Assembly: GCF_023101685.1 (NCBI RefSeq)
Contig: NZ_CP082164.1
Location: forward strand, 9,951,001 to 10,015,000
Length of the DNA stretch: 64,000 nt
DNA from: Bradyrhizobium sp. 186
GTDB taxonomy: Bacteria > Pseudomonadota > Alphaproteobacteria > Rhizobiales > Xanthobacteraceae
Direction of reading: 5' to 3'
The notes under the pieces were generated by a model. The model ran no database searches, was not told where the DNA came from, and saw only the letters and a list, made by a program, of their open reading frames with translations. The position numbers were made by a program, and so were the translations under genes. Shown here piece after piece: positions 1-9,525 of this stretch. The stretch's first letter is position 1. Each line of letters starts with the position of its first letter.

Positions 1-123
1 GCCCGCGCCATGCGCCAGGACGTAACAGGCGCGCGCCTTGTCCGGCTGCATCAGGATCGCCGAGACCATGCCGATGCGCTCGATGTCGAGCTTGAGCTCT
101 TTGGTTTTGATCGCCAAGATCAA
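1..123 (-). CDS. Alpha/beta hydrolase-like protein, N-terminal fragment
   Basis: The reverse strand reads LAIKTKELKLDIERIG, then AILMQPDKARACYVLAHGAG, and runs off the left edge. The LAHGAG stretch resembles the oxyanion-hole segment at the N-terminus of small predicted alpha/beta hydrolases. Only about 40 residues are visible, so the catalytic serine is outside the window. No ATG lies in this frame near the beginning; TTG at 123 or 117 is the likely start. The ATG at 127 is in another frame. Function is inferred from a short stretch and the specific substrate is unknown. Confidence 0.55.
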   Translation of the reverse strand, partial: MILAIKTKELKLDIERIGMVSAILMQPDKARACYVLAHGAG

Positions 124-242
124 CCATCCCAACAGACGCTACCCCGGCCGCCTTGGTAGCGTCACCGGCGCAGCCTGAAAACACAATAATTGCCGCCGCC
201 GGCTGGCCTACCAAGCCGGCAACCGCATCAACCGAGGTGACC

Positions 243-1388
243 ATGTCCTACCGCTCCGCCTGGATGACCGAAGAGCTCGACGTTTTCCGCGACCAGTTCC
301 GGAAGTTTTTGGCCAAGGATTTGGCGCCGCACGCCGAGAAATGGCGCGAGCAGAAGATGGTCGACCGCTCCGCCTGGCGCGCGCTCGGCGAGATGGGCGC
401 GCTGCTGGCAAGCGTGCCGGAGGCCTATGGCGGTCTGGGTGCGACCTTCGCCTATGACGCGGCCGTGCTGGACGATCTCGAAAGCACGGTGCCGGAGATG
501 ACGACCGGCGTCTCCGTACACAGCGCCATCGTCGCCCACTACATCCTCAACTACGGCTCGGAGGAGCAGAAGAAACGCTGGCTGCCCAGGATGGCTTCGG
601 GCGAGATGGTCGGTGCCATCGCCATGACCGAGCCCGGCACTGGCTCGGATCTCCAAGCCGTGAAGACCACCGCCAAGAAGCAGGGCAATTCCTACGTGAT
701 CAACGGCCAGAAGACTTTTATTACCAACGGCCAGGCCGCCGATCTCGTCATCGTCGTCGCCCGTACCGGCGAGGCCGGCGCCAAGGGCATTTCGCTGATC
801 GTGGTCGAGACCGCCGGCGCGGACGGTTACAAGCGCGGGCGCAACCTCGACAAGATCGGCCTGCACGCCTCCGACACGTCTGAGCTGTTCTTCGACAACG
901 TGCAGGTGGCCCCGGAAAACCTGCTCGGCGGCGAGGAAGGCCAGGGTTTTGCGCAGCTGATGCAGCAATTGCCGCAGGAGCGCCTCGCGCTCGCCGTCGG
1001 CGCCGTCGCCTCAATGGAACGCGCCATCAAGCTCACCACCGAATACACCAAGGAACGGAAAGCCTTCGGCAAGCCGCTGCTGGAGTTCCAGAACACTGCG
1101 TTCAAGCTCGCCGAGCGCAAGACCGAGGCGATGATCGCGCGCGTCTTCGTCGACTGGTGCATCGAGCGCCTGGTCGCAAAGGATCTCGACACCGTCACCG
1201 CCTCGATGGCGAAATACTGGTGCTCGGAGAAGCAGGTCGAGACCGCCGACGAATGCCTCCAGCTGTTCGGCGGCTACGGCTACATGCAGGAATATCCGAT
1301 CTCGCGCATCTTCATCGATTCCCGCATCCAGAAGATCTATGGCGGCACCAACGAGATCATGAAGCTGCTGATCGCGCGCTCGCTGTAG
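243..1388 (+). CDS. Acyl-CoA dehydrogenase
   Basis: A 381-residue flavoprotein of the acyl-CoA dehydrogenase family, which oxidises an acyl-CoA to the 2-enoyl-CoA and passes electrons to ETF. Visible family marks are the FAD/substrate segment AMTEPGTGSDLQ, the middle-domain ITNGQ stretch, and the C-terminal LQLFGGYGYMQEYP and IYGGTNEIMK. The last motif has Gly where medium-chain enzymes carry the catalytic Glu; the Glu in LPQERLALA is at the position used by isovaleryl-CoA and long-chain enzymes, so this resembles that branch. The ATG at 243 has GAGGTG upstream and begins at the conserved N-terminus; an upstream in-frame start at 153 adds an unconserved extension. Substrate cannot be told. 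Confidence 0.9.
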   Translation: MSYRSAWMTEELDVFRDQFRKFLAKDLAPHAEKWREQKMVDRSAWRALGEMGALLASVPEAYGGLGATFAYDAAVLDDLESTVPEMTTGVSVHSAIVAHYILNYGSEEQKKRWLPRMASGEMVGAIAMTEPGTGSDLQAVKTTAKKQGNSYVINGQKTFITNGQAADLVIVVARTGEAGAKGISLIVVETAGADGYKRGRNLDKIGLHASDTSELFFDNVQVAPENLLGGEEGQGFAQLMQQLPQERLALAVGAVASMERAIKLTTEYTKERKAFGKPLLEFQNTAFKLAERKTEAMIARVFVDWCIERLVAKDLDTVTASMAKYWCSEKQVETADECLQLFGGYGYMQEYPISRIFIDSRIQKIYGGTNEIMKLLIARSL

Positions 1389-1393
1389 CGCGG

Positions 1394-2278
1394 CTATCTC
1401 ATCCGCTTGTCGGCGGCGATGAAGTCGATGAAGGTCCTCACCTTGGCGGAGAGGTATTTGCGGCTCGGATAGACCGCGAACAGGCGTCCCTCGAAGATGA
1501 CCTGCCCGGGCATCAATTGCTCAAGGCGGCCGGCGGCGATGTCGTCGGCGACCAGCCATTTCGGCAGGAAGGCGAGGCCCATGCCTTCCAGCGCGGCCAT
1601 GTGCAGCAGCGTTTCGTTGGCGCTGCGCAGCACCGGATTCAACTTGACGGTCTCGACGCCGTGCTCGCCCGTAAAGGAGAAGCTCTCGCCCGGATAAAGC
1701 GCATAGTGCAGCAAGGCATGGCCGGAGAGATCGGACAGCTTCGTCGGGCGTCCGGCGCGATCGAGATAAGCGGGCGCGCCGACCATATGGAACGCAACCT
1801 TGGTGATCGGCCGCGCAATCAGCGCCTCGTCGGGCGCGCCGGTCGCGCGCAGAGCCAGGTCAAAGCCTTCCTCGACCAGGTTGGCCAGCCGCCCGCTGAG
1901 ATCAACGTCCAGCCGCACCTCGGGGTATTGGGCCTGGTAGTCCGCCAAAATCCTAGCAAACATCGTGTTCGCCATCCACACCGGCGCGGTTAGCCGCAGC
2001 GTGCCGCGTGGAACGACGGTCGCCTTGCTGACGGCGGCTTCGACTTCGTCGAGCGAATCGAGCATCTGGCGCGCCTGCTCGAAATAGAGCGTGCCGCTCT
2101 CGCTCAAGCTCACGCGCCGGCTGGTGCGGTTGAGCAGCCGCGTGCCCAGCCGCTTCTCGAGCTGCATCACATGCTTGCTCGCCATGGCGGGCGAGATGCG
2201 CAAGCGCTCCGCCGCGGCCGCAAAGCTCTTCAGCTCCGAGACCAAGCAAAACACCCTCATGCTGACCAGGGAATCCAT
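1394..2278 (-). CDS. LysR-family transcriptional regulator
   Basis: A 294-residue LysR-type regulator with an N-terminal winged helix-turn-helix at about residues 3-60 (ERLRISPAMASKHVMQLEKR) and a substrate-binding domain from about residue 88. It belongs to the common LTTR branch with the RGTLRLTAP linker. It ends 5 bp after the convergent acyl-CoA dehydrogenase and is divergent from the DoxX gene at 2382, with a 103-bp gap. LysR proteins usually act on the divergent promoter, so the DoxX/DsrE/TlpA genes are the likely target; this is inference. The inducer is unknown. Confidence 0.9.
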   Translation of the reverse strand: MDSLVSMRVFCLVSELKSFAAAAERLRISPAMASKHVMQLEKRLGTRLLNRTSRRVSLSESGTLYFEQARQMLDSLDEVEAAVSKATVVPRGTLRLTAPVWMANTMFARILADYQAQYPEVRLDVDLSGRLANLVEEGFDLALRATGAPDEALIARPITKVAFHMVGAPAYLDRAGRPTKLSDLSGHALLHYALYPGESFSFTGEHGVETVKLNPVLRSANETLLHMAALEGMGLAFLPKWLVADDIAAGRLEQLMPGQVIFEGRLFAVYPSRKYLSAKVRTFIDFIAADKRMR

Positions 2279-2381
2279 CAGATCATCAACATCCAGGAAA
2301 GGAACCCGTCCTGTATCGCATAATGATCAAAGATGAGGAAACTATCAAATGGTGGCGAACCTCACCAATCGGAGAACCGCC

Positions 2382-2810
2382 ATGTCCACCACCGCGATCG
2401 AAACCGCCACGCCCGGCCGCGCCCTGCGCATCGGCCTCTGGGCCGCTCAGTCCCTGATTTTCTTCGTGTTCACCTCGGCTGGGCTGGTGAAGCTGCTCAC
2501 GCCGATTCCCCAGCTTGCCGCGATGATGCCGTGGGCGGGCCAGTATTCCGAGGCGTTCGTCCGCATCATCGGCCTGATCGATCTCGCCGGCGGAATCGGC
2601 ATCCTCTTGCCGGCACTGACGCGGATCCTGCCGCGGCTGACGGTGCTGGCGGCGCTGGGCTGCACGGTATTGCAGGTCTTTGCACTGGTCTTCCACATCT
2701 CGCGCGGCGAGGCCGCGGTGACGCCGCTCAACTTCGTCCTGCTTGCGCTCGCGCTCTTCGTGGTGTGGGGACGCAGCCGCAAGGCGCCGATCGTTCCACG
2801 GCAATTCTGA
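2382..2810 (+). CDS. DoxX-like integral membrane protein
   Basis: A 142-residue hydrophobic protein with four predicted membrane segments, at about residues 20-38, 55-75, 80-100 and 108-125. The SAGLVKLL segment and the IGLIDLAGGIGILLPAL segment match the DoxX-like family of small quinone- or redox-linked membrane proteins, whose biochemical role is poorly defined. The ATG at 2382 is preceded by GGAGA; the in-frame ATG at 2349 lacks a clear ribosome-binding site. It is followed 19 bp later by a DsrE-like gene, suggesting co-transcription. LysR control from the divergent gene is inferred from position. Confidence 0.75.
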   Translation: MSTTAIETATPGRALRIGLWAAQSLIFFVFTSAGLVKLLTPIPQLAAMMPWAGQYSEAFVRIIGLIDLAGGIGILLPALTRILPRLTVLAALGCTVLQVFALVFHISRGEAAVTPLNFVLLALALFVVWGRSRKAPIVPRQF

Positions 2811-2829
2811 CCGGCGAGACGGCACAACC

Positions 2830-3283
2830 ATGATCTCTGCCAACGGATGGTCCCGCAGGGGCCTGCTCGCCGGCGCGTCGATCCTCACGACGGGCGGCGC
2901 GGCCGCGGCCAAGGACGATCGCCTCGTCGACGGTGTCGCGATCCTGATCGACAGCAACGAACCCTACGTCATGGGGTACGCGATCAGCTATTCGGCCAAC
3001 CTCGCAAAGCACTTTGCCGACAAAGGCGCAAAGCTGCTGATCGAGGTCGTCGCCAACGGCAAGGGCATCGACTTGTTTCGCGCGGACAAGACTCCACTCG
3101 TCGAGCCGCTCGCGACGCTGCGGCAGTCGCTGCCCAATCTCACTTACAGCATGTGCGCGTCGTCCAAGGCGATCGCGGAAGCCAAGGAGCAGGTCTTGAT
3201 TCCACTGATCGCGGGCGCCAGCCTCGTTCCCTTCGGCATCGGGCGCGTCGTCGACCTGCAACTCAAGGGCTGGGCCTATATCC

Positions 3284-3291
<8 letters not shown>
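2830..3291 (+). CDS. DsrE-like protein with Tat signal
   Basis: A 153-residue protein starting with a twin-arginine-type signal (SRRGLLAGASILTTGG), so it is probably exported folded to the periplasm. The mature part has the DsrE/DsrF-like alpha/beta fold marks: an N-terminal strand, the AKLLIEVVANGKGIDLF segment, a single Cys in YSMCASSKAI, and the terminal RVVDLQLKGWAYIHA. DsrE-type proteins carry sulfur in several pathways; whether this one does is unknown. The gene overlaps the next by 8 bp and sits behind a DoxX gene, giving a small redox or sulfur operon. The start at 2830 is chosen because it begins the signal peptide. Confidence 0.75.
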
Positions 3292-3889
<598 letters not shown>

Positions 3890-4060
3890 GACGAGGCGGC
3901 CTGTCGTCACGCCGCCGGTTCCGACGGCCCTTACTCGATCGCAAACGAATACAGATTTACGAGACAACCCGTCATTGCAAGGTGCGGCACCAGACCATAC
4001 GCTGCACGTGACGGGCAACCACCATCTGGTTTCGTTTGCGTCAAGTCAGGAGAAAAGCGA

Positions 4061-5668
4061 ATGGTTCACCTCTCGCGCCGGAAACTTCTCCAGCTTGCTG
4101 CCCTTGCGCCGTCTGCCCTTCCCGCCACCTGGACGTCACTGGCATCGGCCGCGGCCGGCACCAAGACCCTCACCGCGGTGATGCATTCCGACCTGCGCAT
4201 CACCGATCCCGGCTTCACGCCGGCGATCATCACCCGCGACCACGGCTACATGGTCTATGACACGCTGCTCGGGATCGACTCCGGCTTCAAGGTCAAGCCG
4301 CAGATGGCCGACTGGACCGTATCCGACGACAAGCTCACCTACACCTTCACCTTGCGCGACGGATTGAAATGGCATGACGGCGCGCCGGTGATGGCGGAGG
4401 ACTGCGTTGCCTCCCTGAAGCGCTGGGGCAAGAGCGTCGACAGCATGGCGCAGAAGCTGATGGAGTTCACGGCAAGCATCGATACCGCCGATGCAAGGAC
4501 GATTCTGTTCAAGCTGAAAGAGCCTTACGGCCTGGTGCTGGACACGATCGCCAAGCCGTCCTCGTTCCTGCCATTCATCATGCCGAAGCGGCTTGCGGAG
4601 ACACCGCCCGACAAGCAGATTCCGGAGCAGGTCGGCTCCGGCCCCTTCAGGTTCGTGCAGGCCGAATTTCAGCCCGGCGTGAAGGCCGTCTACGAGAAGA
4701 ACACCGACTACGTGCCGCGCAAGGAGCCGGCGGAATGGACCTCGGGCGGCAAGGTGGTGAAAGTCGATCGCGTCGAATGGATCACGATGCCGGACGCGCA
4801 GACCGCGATCAACGCGCTGCAATCGGGCGATATCGACTTCCTGGAAGCGCCATCCTTCGACATGTTGCCGGTGCTCGAGACCAATCCGGACATCACGGTG
4901 GCGATCCTGAACAAGTTCGGCTTCCAGTCAATCGGGCGGATGAACTTCCTGCATCCGCCGTTCGACAATCCCAAGATCCGCCGCGCCGCACTGCTCGCGA
5001 TCAACCAGAAGGACGTGCTCGACGCGCAGGTCGGCAATCCCAAATATTACAAGCTGTGCGGCGCCTACTTCATCTGCGATACGCCGCTTGCCAGCGACGA
5101 AGGCGCCGAGACCCTGGTCAAGGGCAACGGCATGGCAGAGGCGAAGAAAGCGCTGGCCGAGTCCGGCTATGACGGCACGCCCGTGGTGATCCTGGCGCCG
5201 GGCGACGTCGGGCTGTTGAAGGCGCAGCCGATCGTGGTCGCGCAGCTGCTGCGCCAGGCCGGGTTCAAGGTCGATCTCCAGGCCACCGACTGGCAGACCG
5301 TGGTCAGCCGCCGCGCCAGCCAGAAGCCGCCGAAGGAAGGCGGCTGGAACATGTTCTTCACCTATACGGGGGCGACCGACCTCATGAACCCCGTGGTCAA
5401 CGTCTCGATTGCCGGCAAAGGCAAGAACGGCTGGTTCGGCTGGCCGGAGGACGCCAAAATAGAGCAGTTGCGCGACACCTATGCGCGCGCCACCACCGCC
5501 GAGGAGCAGAAGAAGATCGCCCTCGACGTCCAGAAGCAGGCCTACGACCAGGTGATCTACATCCCGCTCGGCCAATTCCAGGCGCCGAGCGCATGGCGCA
5601 AATCACTGACCGGCGTGGTCGAAGGCCCGGCAACGCCGATGTTCTGGAATGTCGACAAGAACGAGTAG
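4061..5668 (+). CDS. ABC transporter substrate-binding protein, peptide/nickel family
   Basis: A 535-residue family 5 extracellular solute-binding protein, the class serving dipeptide, oligopeptide and related ABC importers. The N-terminus (SRRKLLQLAALAPSALPATW) looks like a Tat-type signal. Typical features are PQMADWTVSDDKLTYTFTLR with the GLKWHDGAPV stretch, a GSGPFRF segment, and a C-terminal VIYIPLGQF. No permease or ATPase genes lie beside it in the window, so the cognate transporter is elsewhere or it is an orphan binding protein. A 170-bp gap upstream could hold its promoter. The ligand cannot be predicted. Confidence 0.9.
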   Translation: MVHLSRRKLLQLAALAPSALPATWTSLASAAAGTKTLTAVMHSDLRITDPGFTPAIITRDHGYMVYDTLLGIDSGFKVKPQMADWTVSDDKLTYTFTLRDGLKWHDGAPVMAEDCVASLKRWGKSVDSMAQKLMEFTASIDTADARTILFKLKEPYGLVLDTIAKPSSFLPFIMPKRLAETPPDKQIPEQVGSGPFRFVQAEFQPGVKAVYEKNTDYVPRKEPAEWTSGGKVVKVDRVEWITMPDAQTAINALQSGDIDFLEAPSFDMLPVLETNPDITVAILNKFGFQSIGRMNFLHPPFDNPKIRRAALLAINQKDVLDAQVGNPKYYKLCGAYFICDTPLASDEGAETLVKGNGMAEAKKALAESGYDGTPVVILAPGDVGLLKAQPIVVAQLLRQAGFKVDLQATDWQTVVSRRASQKPPKEGGWNMFFTYTGATDLMNPVVNVSIAGKGKNGWFGWPEDAKIEQLRDTYARATTAEEQKKIALDVQKQAYDQVIYIPLGQFQAPSAWRKSLTGVVEGPATPMFWNVDKNE

Positions 5669-5698
5669 GCTGCGGCCTCGCCCCGCTGGCGGCGGGAC

Positions 5699-5892
5699 AA
5701 TCGCATATGGCGCCACCGAGCTTGGGGCAGGATGCCTCCACGTTGTCATGGCCGGGCTTGTCCCGGCCATCCACGTTCTGTTCGCGCGGAAACCAGGACG
5801 TGGATGCCCGGGACAAGCCCGGGCATGACGAGCTTGCGGAACGACCGCTCACTCAAGCAACACCAAACCCGAAGCGCTCCACATATGCGATT
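5699..5892. repeat. Nested palindromic repeat (type A with outer arms)
   Basis: The core at 5745-5831 has two GC-rich arms, GGCCGGGCTTGTCCCGGCC and GCCCGGGACAAGCCCGGGC, joined by the inverted pair CCACGT/ACGTGG. It is enclosed by outer arms CAATCGCATATG (5699) and CATATGCGATTG (5881). The same architecture occurs at 57301-57468. It is intergenic and probably transcribed as a hairpin. Confidence 0.75.
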
Positions 5893-5921
5893 GCCTGCCG
5901 CAAGCGAGGAGAGGCGAAGCT

Positions 5922-7061
5922 CTATTTCGGATGCCACCAGCGGCCGCCGATGACGACACCTTCGGAGACGATCTTGCGGTCACCGACCAGGTGCTCACCG
6001 ACGACGTCCTCATAATCGAATTGGCCTTGTTTGACCGAGATCAGCGTGGCATCGCCGACGCTACCCGGCTTGAGGCTGCCGAACTCGGGCCGCCGCATCG
6101 CCATCGCCGCGTTCACCGTCGATGCGGCGATGACGTCCGACAGCTCCATGCCCATGCACAGGAATTTCGACATGGTCGTCACCTGGTCGAAGGCCGGGCC
6201 GTCGATGCAGAGCAGATGGATGTCGGAGGAGATGGTGTCCGGATAGAATCCGTTCGCCAGCATCGCGCGCGCGGTCTTGAACGCGAACGAGCCCTTGCCG
6301 TGGCCGATGTCGAACAGCACGCCGCGCTCGCGCGCCTCCAGCACGACCTTCTTCACCGTGCCCTGCGCGGTCGCGGGCGTGTTCGGGAAGGGCCGGAACG
6401 CATGGGTGAGCACGTCGCCCGGGCGCAGACGTGCCAGCACCTCCTCGTAGCTCGGCGGCGGATGGTCGATATGCGCCATCAGCGGCATGCCGACCTCGTT
6501 GGCGACCTCGAGCGCGATGTCGAGCGGCACGATTCCCGACGTGCCGGAGGCGTGCAGTCCGACGCGCACCTTGATGCCGACGATGAGGTCGCGGTTAGCA
6601 TCCGCCACCTTGGCCGCATCGATCGGATTCATCAGCCGCAATTCCTCGCTCTCGCCGACCATCACCTTGTGCGAGAAGCCGAAGATGCCGGCATGTGAGA
6701 CGTGCAGATAGGCGAGGATGCGAACCTGGCTCGGCTCGATCACATGCTTGCGGAAGCCGGCGAAATTGCCGGGACCGGCGCTGCCGGTGTCGACCGCGGT
6801 GGTCACGCCGGAGGTGCGGCAAAACTCCTCGGCATCGATGCCGAGCGAAGTGCCGCCCCAATAGACGTGGGTGTGGAGATCGATCAATCCCGGGGTCACG
6901 ATGTAGCGCGAGACGTCGCGCACGTCAGTGCCCGGATCTGCCTTGAGCCCGCTGCCCACCGCGGCGACCTTGCCGCCCGCAAAGGCGACATCGGTCACGG
7001 CATCGAGCTTCTGGGACGGGTCGACCACACGGCCGCCGCGCAGGATCAAGTCGAAAGGCAT
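5922..7061 (-). CDS. Amidohydrolase/deacetylase family metallohydrolase
   Basis: A 379-residue amidohydrolase-superfamily enzyme. The first metal motif is in GLIDLHTHVYWGG, the carboxylated-Lys region lies around VGIKVRVGLHASG, MAHIDHPP and DIGHGKGSF provide further metal-binding His, and SSDIH supplies the catalytic Asp. The closest recognisable group is the dihydroorotase-like amidohydrolase/deacetylase subgroup, some of which act on N-acyl amino acids. It stands alone, convergent with the solute-binding gene at 4061. No partner enzyme indicates the natural substrate. Confidence 0.85.
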   Translation of the reverse strand: MPFDLILRGGRVVDPSQKLDAVTDVAFAGGKVAAVGSGLKADPGTDVRDVSRYIVTPGLIDLHTHVYWGGTSLGIDAEEFCRTSGVTTAVDTGSAGPGNFAGFRKHVIEPSQVRILAYLHVSHAGIFGFSHKVMVGESEELRLMNPIDAAKVADANRDLIVGIKVRVGLHASGTSGIVPLDIALEVANEVGMPLMAHIDHPPPSYEEVLARLRPGDVLTHAFRPFPNTPATAQGTVKKVVLEARERGVLFDIGHGKGSFAFKTARAMLANGFYPDTISSDIHLLCIDGPAFDQVTTMSKFLCMGMELSDVIAASTVNAAMAMRRPEFGSLKPGSVGDATLISVKQGQFDYEDVVGEHLVGDRKIVSEGVVIGGRWWHPK

Positions 7062-7191
7062 TGTCGTCTCCGGATGGGGTAGTGAGGCGCGGTCGGCAGG
7101 TCAGCCGGGCCAGCAAGGAAGGAAGCCGTTCGCTTCTAGCAATTTTTGCGCCGACGAGCGTGGCAAACAGCGACGATTGCCCATGAAAAAA

Positions 7192-7268
7192 TGGCGATCC
7201 CGGGAAGACTCGAACTTCCGACCTACGGTTTAGGAAACCGTCGCTCTATCCGGCTGAGCTACGGGACC
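7192..7268 (-). tRNA. tRNA-Arg (anticodon CCT)
   Basis: The reverse strand folds as a 77-nt cloverleaf. The acceptor arms GGTCCCG and CGGGATC pair over seven positions with one G-U. The D arm contains GCTCAGCCGGATAGAGC, the anticodon stem is ACGGTTTCCTAAACCGT with CCT at 7234-7232, and the T arm contains GGTTCGA-like AGTTCGAGTCT. The 3' CCA is encoded (7194-7192). CCT reads AGG, a rare arginine codon in high-GC genomes. Confidence 0.95.
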
Positions 7269-7361
7269 GCGGAACCCGCGAAATGGCGTGCGGGCACGTG
7301 GCGTCTCCTTAGCAGAGCAGGTCCGGGATCGCCAGTGTCGCGATGGTTCGAAGGGGCGGCC

Positions 7362-7556
7362 TCAATCGTGCTCCTCAAGCTGAGCCGTCGCGCCGTGGAC
7401 CGGGCAATTCGCGTCGGGAGCCGCCAGCATGCCGGCGGGCTCCTGCTCGTCCGTGTGGGAGTCATGGGAAATCACCGGGCAGGTGCAACCCAACTCGATC
7501 GCTTCCGCCGTCCCCGGTTTCGGCGATGCGCCGTCCGGCATTGCTGGTAATCGCAT
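7362..7556 (-). CDS. Small Cys-containing protein of unknown function
   Basis: A 64-residue protein with a paired motif GCTCPV and NCPVHG separated by about 25 residues, spaced as in a small metal-binding or disulfide-bearing protein. The ATG at 7556 has GAGG five bases upstream; a longer in-frame reading to 7667 is possible but poorly supported. Similar short proteins with GCTCPV...CPVH are known from rhizobia, as far as I recall, without a function. It is convergent with nothing and lies between the tRNA and a VOC gene. Confidence 0.6.
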   Translation of the reverse strand: MRLPAMPDGASPKPGTAEAIELGCTCPVISHDSHTDEQEPAGMLAAPDANCPVHGATAQLEEHD

Positions 7557-7699
7557 CGGGACCTCGGCCTGTTGGACGTCCGCCTTTTTTCTATCCAGCA
7601 CCGCTCCCAAAAATGAAACGTCGACCATCGCCAATCGTTTCACTTGCGCTCTATCATCGCCCGGCACAATCCACGATCAAACCACGGGGGACTGCCATC

Positions 7700-8056
7700 A
7701 TGATCGACGGGATCAGCGCCATCACGCTCGGCACCCATGACATGGCTCGCGCCGTCCGGTTCTACCGCTCGCTCGAATTCGAAATCCTGCATGGCGGCGA
7801 AGCCGCCTCATTTACGAGCTTTCGCGCCGGATCGGGCTATCTCAACCTGATTGCGCAGCCGGAGGACAAGCACTGGTCCTGGTGGGGCCGCATCATCTTC
7901 TACGTCACCGACGTCGATGCGCTCTATGAGCGCGCGCTCGCTGCGGGATGGCGCCCCTCGACCGTGCCGCGCGATGCCGAATGGGGCGAGCGCTACTTCC
8001 ATCTCACCGACCTCGACGGCCATGAGCTCAGCTTCGCGCGGCTGTTGCAGCGTTAG
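7700..8056 (+). CDS. VOC-family (glyoxalase/bleomycin-resistance fold) protein
   Basis: A 118-residue single-module VOC protein beginning ISAITLGTHDMARAVRFYRS, the typical first beta-alpha-beta unit with a metal-type His. It ends with YFHLTDLDGHELSFARLL, where DLDGHELSF is the usual C-terminal strand with metal-binding Glu. Family members include dioxygenases, isomerases and drug-binding proteins; the specific activity cannot be told. The ATG at 7700 begins the conserved fold. It is convergent with the broken cupin gene, 2 bp apart. Confidence 0.85.
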   Translation: MIDGISAITLGTHDMARAVRFYRSLEFEILHGGEAASFTSFRAGSGYLNLIAQPEDKHWSWWGRIIFYVTDVDALYERALAAGWRPSTVPRDAEWGERYFHLTDLDGHELSFARLLQR

Positions 8057-8058
8057 CG

Positions 8059-8431
8059 CTACGTCGTCCCGAAGCCCGATCCCGGCTTCTTGTATTCCGG
8101 TCGCGGTGGACTAAAAATGTCCAACACGCGGGCGCCGTCTGGGCCGGCGCGCATGGTGTGCGGCACGTTACCGGGCGTGCGCCAGAAATCGCTCTTCTTT
8201 ACCGCGATCTCCTCGTCGCCCTGGACCGCGGATCGCGGAGCCGTCGAGTAGCACGCCCCATTGCTCCTCGGGATGATGATGCAGCGTGCCTTGCGCGTGC
8301 GGCGCCAGCGTCACCACCGACAGCATCGCCTGCTCGCCGGAGAAGATGCGCGTAGTCACCCCCGCCGCGAGCTCGCGAAACAGCCCGTCGCTGGTATCGT
8401 CGATGTTGTGGAATTCGTCCTTCTGGCTCAC
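8059..8431 (-). pseudogene. Cupin-domain protein, frameshifted
   Basis: The first frame (from 8431) reads a cupin core: AMLSVVTLAPHAQGTLHHHPEEQWGVLLDGSAIR, with the HHHPEEQWG metal-binding motif. The reading then jumps frame near 8227-8237: the next frame continues VQGDEEIAVKKSDFWRTPG, NVPHTMRAGPDGARVLDIFS and stops at 8059. The second half carries the expected second cupin motif (PGNVPHT). One extra base in the GCGATCCGCGGTC stretch explains the break. It is either a true pseudogene or a base-calling error; restored, the product is about 124 residues. The function of the intact protein is unknown. Confidence 0.75.
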
Positions 8432-8453
8432 GCTGTCCTCCCCCTTCTACATT

Positions 8454-9386
8454 CTATTTTGCTGTAGACAGACGCACGGCAGCCAAGAGCCGATCTTTGA
8501 ACTCACCCTTCAAAGTAACGTACAAGCTGGACCATTTCCGACTCTTGAACTCGCAGCCGCCGCCTCGTGGGCAATATTCTTTATCTCGATAGTCTCCATT
8601 AAGGACGCCTAACAGGATCATTCGATGACCCAACAGACGAAACAGGGCGCTACCCGATGCTCCAACTGTGAACTCGCAGTTCGTTTCAAATATCGACCAG
8701 TCCCTTACGTCGCGTACCTGGCATTCCTGTATCGTCTTGTTGAACGGGCCGTACTTGTCCTTCTTTCCTGTGGCTTCGATATCATAACCAACAACCGCCA
8801 TCACACGCTCCAGCTCGAACAAAATTTCGGTCTGCTCATTGATCGGGTAAGGCGTCACTTCTGCTGGAATCTCCAGCTTTGCGACTGCCCAATCGCCGAC
8901 AACCGCTCTCGGTGCACTATCAACGCATGGGCCCAGCTATAGGGTCGCCGACAAAGGAACGGTCCGCCTCTCCGCTCCCAGGTAGTACTCGAATGTACAC
9001 TTGTCAGGCGACGTTAGAGGCTTGCAAACGTCTCGAAACGCGTGAGCCACCGTCGTGATCACGTCGCGCGCTCCGGTTACTTGAGCGCTACTAGATCCAC
9101 CAGGGCATCGTAAGACTCCACTTGCCGCAAAGCGGTTTTCGACCTCACCTGGGGGGAGACCGTTTGATTTTGCGTACGCCTCTTCAGTCATTCGCGGGTC
9201 TCTATCCGCCAAGGCGACAGCGACTTTCGGCGGCATGGGATGATTGTTGATGGCCTCATGACCATTGAAAATGAGCGTTGACCCGCGGCCGGAACCAAGA
9301 CGCGGCATCTCCAACGAACCAACCTCGTTATTTCCAGAGGCCAACAGAAGGAGAACGCCAGGCAAGATAAATGCGCAATTCCTCAT
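8454..9386 (-). pseudogene. Trypsin-like serine protease with in-frame stop
   Basis: A single frame of about 311 codons is interrupted by TAG at 8939-8937. Before the stop are a signal peptide (MRNCAFILPGVLLLLASG, start at 9386) and DVITTVAHAFRD, which fits the catalytic His region. After it, in the same frame, come GDWAVAKLE (catalytic Asp region) and FTVGASGSALF (the GxSGS serine). All three catalytic positions survive, so only the stop breaks it. The gene is more AT-rich than its neighbours, which suggests transfer. An in-frame extension to 9500 is possible but adds residues before the signal. It may be a real nonsense mutation or a sequencing error. Confidence 0.7.
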
Positions 9387-9525
9387 CACTTGAAATAACC
9401 TCAGCAATGAATATGAGAGAGCTTTGGCAGAAAACAAAGATTGTGAAATCGCTTTCGAAAGTAGCAACGGCCAACTTAGTCTTGCAATACACTCGGCCAT
9501 TGCTTTGACTTAAGTCTCACGCTGA

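Noticed and set aside
1157..1993. A 278-residue plus-strand open frame across the end of the acyl-CoA dehydrogenase and the LysR gene
   Set aside because: It overlaps two well-supported genes and has no domain.
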